A stretch of 5,388 bases of DNA from an uncultured Moraxella sp. (GCA_937889485.1 CALAPG010000228.1:1-5388), one strand, 5' to 3'. Numbered from the stretch's first letter, positions 1-5,388 are shown. Program-made: numbers and translations. The notes: generated from the sequence alone by a model not told the origin.

Positions 1-330
1 AGCATCCGCATCATACCCACCACCGAATTTTATGACTACGAAGCCAAATACAACCGCGATGACACGGTATATCAATGCCCCTCCGACTTGACCGAAGCCC
101 AAGAGCACAATATGCAGCAAATTGCCAAAAAAGCCTTTGCGGCAATTGGGGGTAAGGGCTGGTCGCGGGTGGACTTCTTACGAGATGAAGACGGCACTTT
201 ATATTTATTAGAACTTAATACCGTCCCAGGCATGACCAGTCATAGCTTGGTACCAATGGCAGCAAAAGTACGGGGAATTGACTTTGCCGCCTTATGTTTG
301 CAGATCTTACAGCAAACTTTGGTGGTATAA
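1..330 (+). CDS. ddl: D-alanine--D-alanine ligase, C-terminal part (5' end outside window)
   Basis: Ddl is a cytoplasmic ATP-grasp enzyme that joins two D-alanines using ATP; MurF adds the dipeptide to the peptidoglycan precursor. The frame is open from base 1 and ends at TAA 328-330, giving the last 109 residues of a protein usually about 305-320 long. It aligns by eye with the end of E. coli DdlB: FYDYEAKY (fragment residues 10-17), GWSRVDF (53-59), [20 protein letters not shown] (69-88). The Mg-binding trio is present as D58, E71 and N73, with the same spacing as D257, E270 and N272 of E. coli DdlB. The TTG at 88 is an internal Leu codon, not a start. ftsQ follows after a 199-base gap, whereas in E. 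coli the two genes adjoin. I cannot tell from this fragment whether the genome has a second ddl. Confidence 0.96.
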   Translation, partial: SIRIIPTTEFYDYEAKYNRDDTVYQCPSDLTEAQEHNMQQIAKKAFAAIGGKGWSRVDFLRDEDGTLYLLELNTVPGMTSHSLVPMAAKVRGIDFAALCLQILQQTLVV

Positions 331-348
331 GCGCTCCGCTTTTATAAT
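319..348 (+). promoter_or_regulatory. Possible promoter at the end of ddl
   Basis: A perfect TATAAT (343-348) sits 18 bases after TTGGTG (319-324), which matches the -35 consensus at three of six positions. It would start a transcript near 355, reading toward ftsQ. The -10 is good but the -35 is weak and lies in the last codons of ddl. A/T-rich intergenic DNA yields such boxes by chance, so this is only a candidate. Confidence 0.3.
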
Positions 349-393
349 TATTTACAATAAACATACCATTCCTGTCTAGAAGCGTATTATCTA

Positions 394-425
394 TTCACCC
401 AAGGGCTAAATGAATTTGCTATGAT
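394..425 (+). promoter_or_regulatory. Possible extended -10 promoter for ftsQA
   Basis: TGCTATGAT (417-425) matches an extended -10 element, TGn followed by a five-of-six -10 hexamer. TTCACC at 394-399 could be a -35, but the 20-base spacer is too long, so the extended -10 would have to carry the activity. A start near 432 would leave a leader of about 100 bases before ftsQ. A similar TGTTATGAT lies upstream of ftsZ at 2691-2699. Confidence 0.35.
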
Positions 426-529
426 ATGCTCCTAGGCGACAACAGCCAAAATACTATCAAATTATTGATGAATTTTTACTGTAACGTTAACCAATAAATA
501 AATGAAGACCTAATCACTGCTTGGTCAAT

Positions 530-1357
530 ATGGCAAACTCACTTGTGGCAACCGCGTCTGTAGAAAATTTACCCAATCGCTTTAGGTACCTACTGCCAAA
601 ATTACTGATGGTAGGCATCGCAGCGTTATTAATAACTTTAGTGGCATTGGTTATTCATGCAATCAACCAACTGCCTAACGCGGCAATCACCGTGGTACCC
701 AAAGGGCTTAATGCACCCCAGTACCAACAGCTTACCAAGCTTTTAGGGTCGCAAGCCACCGCCAATGTGTTGCAGGCTGATTTGCAAAGCTACCTTACTC
801 AGTCGCAATCGTTGGACTGGGTTGGGCAAGTGGATATCCGCCGTGACTGGCAGCAAGGTTTGTTGGTCAGCGTCACCCCACGGCAAGCCGTTGCCAAATT
901 TGGCAGTGAAAAGTTGGTAGATGCCACAGGGGTTGTCTTTAAACCCGCTGATAGCAGCGAACTGCACAATCCGCAATTGATGCAGCTACAAGGCGAAAAT
1001 CAGCATGCGGTGATTATGATGCAGCAAGTCAAACAGGTCAGTGACTGGTTTTCGCCGTTGGGTCTCAAGATTGATGAGGTGATAGTGACACCGCGCATGG
1101 CGTGGCTGTTTCGTTTTAACAATGGGCTACGGGTGTTGGTAGATAATGATAATACCTCAGAAAAACTCTATCGACTCAGCGTGATGCTACAAAATCAGCT
1201 AAAACCGCAGCTTCACAACTTACAAACCATTGATTTAAGATATAAAAATGGTATGGCAATCACCAAACGGGCTGCACCTGCTAGCGGTAGTGCAGACCCG
1301 CTGACAACCGCCCATACTGCCGCTTCCACCCAACCACAAGCAATAGCCGTTAGGTAA
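530..1357 (+). CDS. ftsQ: Cell division protein FtsQ
   Basis: FtsQ is a single-pass inner-membrane protein that, with FtsB and FtsL, links the early Z-ring to septal peptidoglycan synthesis by FtsWI. The 275 residues match the usual length (276 in E. coli). The order is typical: a cytoplasmic tail (1-24), one membrane helix (about 25-45, rich in L, I, V and A), then a periplasmic part. A POTRA-like domain spans about 51-120, with the FtsQ-like string WVGQVDIRRDW (97-107), followed by LVDATGVVF (129-137) of the beta domain. IDLRYKNG (234-241) matches the E. coli region that contacts FtsB. The last 30 residues are rich in A, T, S and P and look disordered. I chose ATG 530; TTG 521, three codons earlier and in frame, is possible, and an in-frame stop at 503-505 rules out anything earlier. 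Neither start has a clear Shine-Dalgarno. ftsA follows 18 bases after the stop. Confidence 0.93.
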   Translation: MANSLVATASVENLPNRFRYLLPKLLMVGIAALLITLVALVIHAINQLPNAAITVVPKGLNAPQYQQLTKLLGSQATANVLQADLQSYLTQSQSLDWVGQVDIRRDWQQGLLVSVTPRQAVAKFGSEKLVDATGVVFKPADSSELHNPQLMQLQGENQHAVIMMQQVKQVSDWFSPLGLKIDEVIVTPRMAWLFRFNNGLRVLVDNDNTSEKLYRLSVMLQNQLKPQLHNLQTIDLRYKNGMAITKRAAPASGSADPLTTAHTAASTQPQAIAVR

Positions 1358-1375
1358 TATATATTGTAGCATTCT

Positions 1376-2656
1376 ATGAAAAAACCAGATCTTATCGTCG
1401 TCATCCACCTAAGTGCTACCGCTATTCATACGGTCATTGGACAAGTTCATAGTGCCCAAGATATTCGTATTGTGGGTTTATCCACGGTAAAAAATCATGA
1501 TTTTTCACAAGGGACTATTCGCCACCGCGAGCGCCTAAAATCTGCTATCAAACAATCCATCCAAAACGCTGAAGACATGGCAAACTGCCGCGTCAACAGC
1601 GTGTGGCTGAGTTTTTCCACCCCTGATTTACAAAGCGTCAATAGCGTGGGCGAGGTCAAAATTGCCCATGAAGTGGTACAAGCCAAAGATGTGGTTGATG
1701 CGCTCACCCAAGCAAAAGCCAAATACTTACGCGATGACTTATACCTGATGCATTATGCCCAGCAGGGTATCGCCTTAGACGGCAATGCCGACATGATTGA
1801 TGATGCTATTGGCATGCAAGCAAATGACCTTATGGTGCTATATCACTTGATGATGATGCCTGTCAAAGGGCGGCAAAACCTACAGCAGCTTTTACAAGAG
1901 TGTGATGTCAGTATTGACCAGATGCTATTTGATGCGGTATCAACGGCAGAATATGGCTTATTGCCTGAAGAAAAATACCATGGCGTGTGTTTGATTGACA
2001 TTGGCGCATCCACCACCAGTATTTGCGTGTATCGTGAAGACAAACTGGTATACACCCATTGTTTTGCAGAAGGTGGTCACCATGCGACTTTAGATATCTC
2101 AATGTTACTTGATGTCACGATTGTTGAAGCTGAGACCATGAAAAAAAACCAAGCCAGCGTGGATCGGCACGGCATCGATTCTAGCCAATTTTTTACCATC
2201 AAGCGCTCACAATACAACGATGAAAAAACCATCAATATGCTTGAGCTGCTAGAAGTCACCGAAGCGCGTTACCTTAGTATTTTATCTAATATCAAAGCGG
2301 CATTGGATCAAGAAGGTCTAAGTAACTTTTTACAACAAGGCTACGTGATTACGGGTGGCGGCGCCGACATGCGCGGCTTACTTCCCCTTGCCAAAAAAGT
2401 CTTGGGCAACAAAGTCAATAAAGTCAACCAGCACAGTGCCATCTCCGCTTACACCCAATATGGTGATGACGATAAATTACGCACCATCGCTGCCATGATT
2501 GGCGAACGCAAATACCAAACCGCATTTGGCACCTTACTATATAGCCAAAGTGAGGCCTTTCACCACAGTGAAAAAAGCTCACCCGACTCATTACAAGTGG
2601 CGCCCATGCGAGAAAAATTACAGACTTTGAACAAGATTTTTAGAAAATTTTTCTAA
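1376..2656 (+). CDS. ftsA: Cell division protein FtsA
   Basis: FtsA is an actin-like protein that tethers FtsZ filaments to the cytoplasmic face of the inner membrane and recruits later divisome proteins. Its 426 residues compare with 420 in E. coli. Visible parts are VCLIDIGASTTSICVY around residue 208 (phosphate-2 region), VITGGGADMRGL at 324-335 (adenosine motif), LLEVTEARY before it, and a C-terminal amphipathic helix, LNKIFRKFF, at the very end, matching the membrane-targeting sequence. The 1C subdomain should lie at about 84-165. The N-terminal phosphate-1 loop is unusual: where relatives have (D/E)-I-G-T, this protein has H11-L12-S13-A14. In phosphate-2 the second Gly of DIGxGT is Ser (DIGAST). 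The reading frame is intact, so this is divergence, not damage. The ATG at 1376 is the natural start, although no clear Shine-Dalgarno precedes it; translational coupling to ftsQ is likely. ftsZ is the next gene. Confidence 0.95.
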   Translation: MKKPDLIVVIHLSATAIHTVIGQVHSAQDIRIVGLSTVKNHDFSQGTIRHRERLKSAIKQSIQNAEDMANCRVNSVWLSFSTPDLQSVNSVGEVKIAHEVVQAKDVVDALTQAKAKYLRDDLYLMHYAQQGIALDGNADMIDDAIGMQANDLMVLYHLMMMPVKGRQNLQQLLQECDVSIDQMLFDAVSTAEYGLLPEEKYHGVCLIDIGASTTSICVYREDKLVYTHCFAEGGHHATLDISMLLDVTIVEAETMKKNQASVDRHGIDSSQFFTIKRSQYNDEKTINMLELLEVTEARYLSILSNIKAALDQEGLSNFLQQGYVITGGGADMRGLLPLAKKVLGNKVNKVNQHSAISAYTQYGDDDKLRTIAAMIGERKYQTAFGTLLYSQSEAFHHSEKSSPDSLQVAPMREKLQTLNKIFRKFF

Positions 2657-2683
2657 CACTAATAGACATTTAGCGTTTTGTGA

Positions 2684-2711
2684 TTGCTCATGTTATGATT
2701 AATTGTATAAT
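2684..2711 (+). promoter_or_regulatory. Probable ftsZ promoter
   Basis: A perfect TATAAT at 2706-2711 lies 16 bases after TTGCTC (2684-2689; three of six). A second, overlapping possibility is the extended -10 TGTTATGAT at 2691-2699. Either would start transcription within the 158-base ftsA-ftsZ gap, with a leader of about 95-110 bases. An extra ftsZ promoter fits the need for far more FtsZ than FtsA, but the start site itself is inferred. Confidence 0.5.
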
Positions 2712-2770
2712 ATTTTTATCATCATTACGGTAAAACTGACATTTAAACCCACCCTTTAATTATGGATGCT

Positions 2771-2790
2771 TATCAGCACATTGTCTGATA
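2771..2790 (+). repeat. Inverted repeat in the ftsZ leader
   Basis: TATCAG (2771-2776) and CTGATA (2785-2790) are exact reverse complements around eight bases. The dyad ends 10 bases before the ribosome binding site of ftsZ. It could form a small RNA hairpin or bind a dimeric protein. Six-base arms are short and chance occurrence is quite possible. Confidence 0.4.
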
Positions 2791-2800
2791 GTAGCGTAAC

Positions 2801-2805
2801 GGAGA
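2801..2805 (+). promoter_or_regulatory. Ribosome binding site of ftsZ
   Basis: GGAGA lies nine bases before ATG 2815. It fixes the ftsZ start and is much stronger than anything before ftsQ or ftsA, in keeping with the high level of FtsZ needed. Confidence 0.8.
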
Positions 2806-2814
2806 ATTTTAACT

Positions 2815-4032
2815 ATGGAAGCGAAATTTAGTATCGAACCTGATTTTCATGATACATTTGCCCAATCAGCACGCCTATCAGTCATCGGCGTTGGCGGCGG
2901 CGGTGGTAACGCGGTAGAAACCATGGTACAAAATGGCGTCAAAGGCATCAACTTTGTTTGCGCCAACACCGATAAACAAGCCCTTGACCGCCTGTCAGCG
3001 CCCAATAAAATCCAGCTAGGTATCAAAAACAACAACCGCGGCTTGGGGGCAGGTGCCAACCCAGAAGTAGGGCGTGAAGCGGCAGAAAGTGACGAAGAAC
3101 AAATTCGCCAATTACTAGAAAATTCTGACATGGTGTTTATTACCGCAGGCATGGGTGGTGGTACAGGAACAGGTGCAGCGCCCGTGATTGCCAGGCTTGC
3201 CAAAGAAATGGGCAAATTGACCGTTGCCGTAGTAACCATGCCATTCACCTTTGAAGGTGGCAAACGCGGCAAAGTAGCAAAAGAAGGTATTGAACAATTA
3301 TCAAATTTTGTTGATTCTATTATTACCATTCCTAACGACAAATTAATGACGGTGTATGGCAAAATTTCTATGAAAGATGCCTTTAAAAAAGCCGACGAAG
3401 TATTGCTACAAGCCGTCCAAGGTATTTCTAATATGATTAGAGATAACGGCTTTATTAACATTGACTTTGAAGATATTCGCACTGCCATGGCTTCACGGGG
3501 TCACGCCATGATGGGAATTGGCAAAGCAAGCGGCGAAGACCGTGCCGAAATTGCCGCTGAAAAAGCCATTAAAAGCCCATTGCTTGACAACTTACTTCTT
3601 AAAAATGCCAAAGGTCTATTGGTTAACGTGGTGGCAAGCTCAGACTTTAACTTTGATGAACAAGAACGCATCACTCACAAAGTCCAAAGCTTGGTAGATA
3701 TTGACGAAGCCAATATTTTTTATGGCGTGGTGTTTGATGAAGACATGGGCGATGAAATCCAAGTGACCGTGGTGGCTACAGGTCTTACTTTAGATACCGC
3801 ACCCAAACAATCTACCCGTGATTTTATTTCAGATGCCTCTAGCACCCACAAAGTGGAAGCAGGTACCCACGAACCTGCCTATGCTGCACGCCGTGATATG
3901 CCACAAGTTGCTCCGACGGTTGTCACCGCTGTACCACAAACAATAGAACCATCGGTGAGTGCCGCGCCTTCTCAGCCGCAGCGTACCACCAATAGTATCC
4001 AAGACTATCTACGCCGCCAGCAAAACCGCTAG
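2815..4032 (+). CDS. ftsZ: Cell division protein FtsZ
   Basis: FtsZ is the tubulin-like GTPase that polymerises into the mid-cell ring. The 405 residues are somewhat longer than the 383 of E. coli. The GTP-binding domain begins with VIGVGGGGGNAVETM (residues 23-37). The tubulin signature GGGTGTG is at 114-120. The synergy loop NIDFED (215-220) carries N215, D217 and D220, equivalent to N207, D209 and D212 of E. coli, which complete the GTPase site of the neighbouring subunit. The core ends near TGL (322-324). A variable linker rich in T, P, A and Q covers about 325-393, and the conserved C-terminal peptide SIQDYLRRQQNR is at 394-405, where FtsA and other partners bind. The start is supported by GGAGA nine bases upstream. 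The gene has its own likely promoter and ends 38 bases before a strong terminator. All key residues are present. Confidence 0.99.
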   Translation: MEAKFSIEPDFHDTFAQSARLSVIGVGGGGGNAVETMVQNGVKGINFVCANTDKQALDRLSAPNKIQLGIKNNNRGLGAGANPEVGREAAESDEEQIRQLLENSDMVFITAGMGGGTGTGAAPVIARLAKEMGKLTVAVVTMPFTFEGGKRGKVAKEGIEQLSNFVDSIITIPNDKLMTVYGKISMKDAFKKADEVLLQAVQGISNMIRDNGFINIDFEDIRTAMASRGHAMMGIGKASGEDRAEIAAEKAIKSPLLDNLLLKNAKGLLVNVVASSDFNFDEQERITHKVQSLVDIDEANIFYGVVFDEDMGDEIQVTVVATGLTLDTAPKQSTRDFISDASSTHKVEAGTHEPAYAARRDMPQVAPTVVTAVPQTIEPSVSAAPSQPQRTTNSIQDYLRRQQNR

Positions 4033-4070
4033 TCAGATACCTTGTGTGACTCATTGACATGATTTTGTGC

Positions 4071-4103
4071 AAAACCCATGGCTAAACTAGCGATGGGTTT
4101 TTT
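4071..4103 (+). terminator. Intrinsic terminator after ftsZ
   Basis: AAAACCCAT (4071-4079) pairs with ATGGGTTTT (4093-4101). Inside it GCTA (4081-4084) pairs with TAGC (4088-4091) around an AAC loop, with one G-G mismatch between the two stems. A run of six T (4098-4103) follows the GGG. This is a textbook Rho-independent terminator closing the ftsZ transcript, 38 bases after its stop. On the opposite strand only four T follow the stem, so it would be weaker there. Confidence 0.88.
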
Positions 4104-4118
4104 GTTACAACCCATTTT

Positions 4119-4136
4119 TATACAAATGTTTGTATA
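4119..4136. repeat. Perfect 18-base palindromic site, operator-like
   Basis: TATACAAA and TTTGTATA are exact reverse complements separated by TG. The size and symmetry suit a dimeric helix-turn-helix repressor, but I do not recognise a specific regulator. It lies 16 bases after the ftsZ terminator and about 90 bases before the likely lpxC -10, so it is far from that promoter for simple repression. Chance in A/T-rich DNA is not excluded. Confidence 0.5.
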
Positions 4137-4224
4137 TAAAGTTGGGATGACCGCTGCTTAGTTTCGCCAATCACCGTGGTCAAAAAATTCAATCGTTGCA
4201 TCGCTATGATGTGCCAATAGACAA

Positions 4225-4233
4225 TGATAGAAT
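4225..4233 (+). promoter_or_regulatory. Possible lpxC promoter (extended -10)
   Basis: TGATAGAAT fits TGn plus a five-of-six -10 hexamer (TAGAAT, 4228-4233). I see no good -35 at the proper distance. A start near 4240 would give a leader of about 65 bases. lpxC needs a promoter somewhere here because a strong terminator separates it from ftsZ. TATGAT at 4205-4210 is an alternative. Confidence 0.4.
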
Positions 4234-4293
4234 AGCCAAATGTAACAAATTATATCATTGATTAACCTCTCACCATCCGCCGTTATTTTGCTC

Positions 4294-4299
4294 AAGGAG
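4294..4299 (+). promoter_or_regulatory. Ribosome binding site of lpxC
   Basis: AAGGAG, continuing into AAGGAGT, lies five bases before ATG 4305. It is a near-perfect anti-16S match and fixes the lpxC start. Confidence 0.85.
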
Positions 4300-4304
4300 T
4301 CGTT

Positions 4305-5174
4305 ATGCAGCAGCGCACTATCAACCAATCCATTATGCTAGAAGGTATTGGTTTGCATAGCGGAAAACCCGTGCAGTTACGTTTTTCCCCTGCTGCAGTC
4401 AACACAGGGATCGTATTTTTGCGCTCAGATTTGGCAGATGCCCAGGCCATCAACGCAAATTTTCGCGCGGTCAATGACACCATGATGTCTTCTAACCTCA
4501 CCAACCGCGCAGGGCAGCGCATCGGCACGGTAGAACATCTCATGAGCGCCATTGCAGCCTTGGGGCTTGATAATCTAAGCATTGAGGTATCAGCGCCTGA
4601 GATTCCGATTATGGACGGTAGTGCCCTACCGTTTATTACCACTTTGCAATCGGCGGGTATTGCCCTACAAGCCGCACCAAAACAATATATCAAAGTACAG
4701 CGCCCCATCGAAGTGCAATCAGGCGATAAAATCGCAGGGTTTCGCCCTTTTGATGGCTTTTCACTGGATTTTCATATTGAGTTTGATCATCCCGCGTTTG
4801 ATAAAGCGCACGAAAAAATCCAATTTGATTTTACCGAAACCAACTTTATTTCCCAAATTGCCAGTGCTCGCACGTTTGGTTTTTTAAAAGACATTGAATA
4901 TCTTAAAGCCAATAATTTGGGGCTTGGGGGGAGCATGGAAAACGCCATTGTGCTAGATGATCACCAAGTGCTAAATCCAGAAGGTTTGCGCTTTATGGAT
5001 GAATTTGTACGTCATAAAGTACTGGATGCGGTAGGGGATTTGTATTTGGCAGGTCACCAAATTTTGGGTGCATTTTATGCCTACAAGTCTGGACATGCTC
5101 TCAATAACCTGTTGTTGCGACAATTGTTTAGCGACCCTGATAACTACGAAATTGTAACAAAATATGAATCATAA
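4305..5174 (+). CDS. lpxC: UDP-3-O-acyl-N-acetylglucosamine deacetylase LpxC
   Basis: LpxC is a cytoplasmic zinc amidase that removes acetate from UDP-3-O-acyl-GlcNAc, the committed step of lipid A synthesis. The 289 residues align with E. coli LpxC (305) at an offset of one. The family start GIGLHSGKPV is at 14-23. E77 (general base) and H78 (zinc) lie in GTVEHL. H237 and D241 (zinc) lie in DEFVRHKVLDAVGD, and H264 (catalytic) in SGHALNN, matching E78, H79, H238, D242 and H265 of E. coli. APEIPIMDGSALPF (about 97-110) is also conserved. The protein ends KYES, so the final stretch of the E. coli protein, which holds the signal for FtsH proteolysis, has no counterpart. The start is set by AAGGAG five bases upstream. 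The gene has its own likely promoter and sits alone after a terminator, with an A/T-rich hairpin downstream. Confidence 0.98.
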   Translation: MQQRTINQSIMLEGIGLHSGKPVQLRFSPAAVNTGIVFLRSDLADAQAINANFRAVNDTMMSSNLTNRAGQRIGTVEHLMSAIAALGLDNLSIEVSAPEIPIMDGSALPFITTLQSAGIALQAAPKQYIKVQRPIEVQSGDKIAGFRPFDGFSLDFHIEFDHPAFDKAHEKIQFDFTETNFISQIASARTFGFLKDIEYLKANNLGLGGSMENAIVLDDHQVLNPEGLRFMDEFVRHKVLDAVGDLYLAGHQILGAFYAYKSGHALNNLLLRQLFSDPDNYEIVTKYES

Positions 5175-5182
5175 AAAACCAT

Positions 5183-5217
5183 TCAGTTTATTATTATTAA
5201 ATAAACTGATTAATTTT
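5183..5217 (+). terminator. Probable A/T-rich terminator after lpxC
   Basis: TCAGTTTATT (5183-5192) and AATAAACTGA (5200-5209) form a perfect ten-base stem around a seven-base loop, eight bases after the lpxC stop. TTAATTTT follows directly and a run of seven T comes at 5227-5233. The stem has only two G-C pairs, so termination may be modest. Confidence 0.55.
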
Positions 5218-5388
5218 AATAAATAATTTTTTTATAAATGTGAGGAGTAGTAACATTTTTTTTACCCCCATAGTCATGCTATTCACCCTTAATCTGCAAA
5301 AAAAATCAACACGGTCAAATTTAAAAAAAAGATATCTTTTGTTGTCTAATTTAGTCGCCCACTACCCTAGTTAATCCCGATAAAGATA
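5218..5388. other. A/T-rich tail of the window with no convincing gene
   Basis: About 170 bases with long A and T runs and no convincing open frame on either strand. It holds a perfect 14-base palindrome, AAAAGATATCTTTT, at 5327-5340. TCTAAT at 5345-5350 resembles a -10 but lacks a -35. The next gene probably starts beyond the window; its identity cannot be seen. Confidence 0.5.

Noticed and set aside
391..400. CTATTCACCC repeated at 391-400 and 5279-5288
   Set aside because: Several shared ten-base words are expected by chance in a window of this length.
2640..2656. Inverted repeat TTAGAAAA-T-TTTTCTAA across the ftsA stop codon
   Set aside because: It comes from the Phe and Lys codons of the C-terminal helix, has only one centre base for a loop and is not followed by a T-run, so it is not a terminator.
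2762..2788. Eight-codon frame (ATG GAT GCT ... TGA) upstream of ftsZ as a leader peptide
   Set aside because: It has no ribosome binding site and no codon run that would suggest attenuation.
2847..3488. 213-codon open frame antisense to ftsZ
   Set aside because: It is a shadow of the strongly coding ftsZ frame. The translation is rich in Ser, Pro, Leu and Ala without any recognisable domain and lacks its own start signals.
4292..4708. 138-codon open frame antisense to lpxC
   Set aside because: It lies opposite conserved lpxC codons, shows no family motif and would begin deep inside lpxC without a ribosome binding site.
4582..4887. 101-codon + strand frame inside lpxC in another frame
   Set aside because: It is out of frame with a gene whose catalytic residues are all visible, and its product has no recognisable pattern.
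5197..5277. Minus-strand 26-codon frame for a hydrophobic, Lys-rich peptide starting MTMGVKKML
   Set aside because: An AGGG stretch precedes the ATG, but the frame overlaps the lpxC terminator hairpin, is made of A/T-rich codons and has no good promoter. A chance frame is the simpler reading.

Overview
The window is the distal end of a division and cell-wall (dcw) cluster, with every gene on the + strand: the 3' end of ddl (D-alanine--D-alanine ligase), then ftsQ, ftsA, ftsZ and lpxC. This order is the classic gammaproteobacterial one. The base composition (roughly mid-40s percent GC by eye), the FtsZ tail ending in SIQDYLRRQQNR and the GQVH / LMMMP wording of FtsA point to the Moraxellaceae. 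My best guess is a Moraxella (osloensis-like) or close relative; this comes from remembered family sequences, not a search. LpxC shows a Gram-negative outer membrane with lipid A.

Layout: 1-330 is the C-terminal third of ddl. 331-529 is a non-coding gap with two possible promoters. ftsQ (530-1357) and ftsA (1376-2656) are 18 bases apart and probably co-transcribed. 2657-2814 is a 158-base leader for ftsZ with a consensus -10 box, a short dyad and a good ribosome binding site. ftsZ (2815-4032) is followed by a strong intrinsic terminator (4071-4103). 4104-4304 holds a perfect 18-base palindrome and the likely lpxC promoter. lpxC (4305-5174) is followed by an A/T-rich hairpin terminator and about 180 bases in which I see no convincing gene.

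How the genes work together: Ddl makes the D-Ala-D-Ala dipeptide used by MurF in peptidoglycan precursors. FtsZ polymerises into the ring, FtsA tethers it to the inner membrane and recruits later proteins, and FtsQ belongs to the FtsQBL complex that relays activation to septal wall synthesis. LpxC commits acyl-UDP-GlcNAc to lipid A, so the locus joins wall, division and outer-membrane supply. The terminator after ftsZ suggests that lpxC is transcribed mainly on its own.

This is an ordinary core locus and I found no novel multi-gene system. The points most worth a second look are an FtsA whose phosphate-binding loops depart from the actin-family consensus, an LpxC that stops before the C-terminal tail carrying the E. 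coli degradation signal, and an unexplained perfect palindrome between ftsZ and lpxC.
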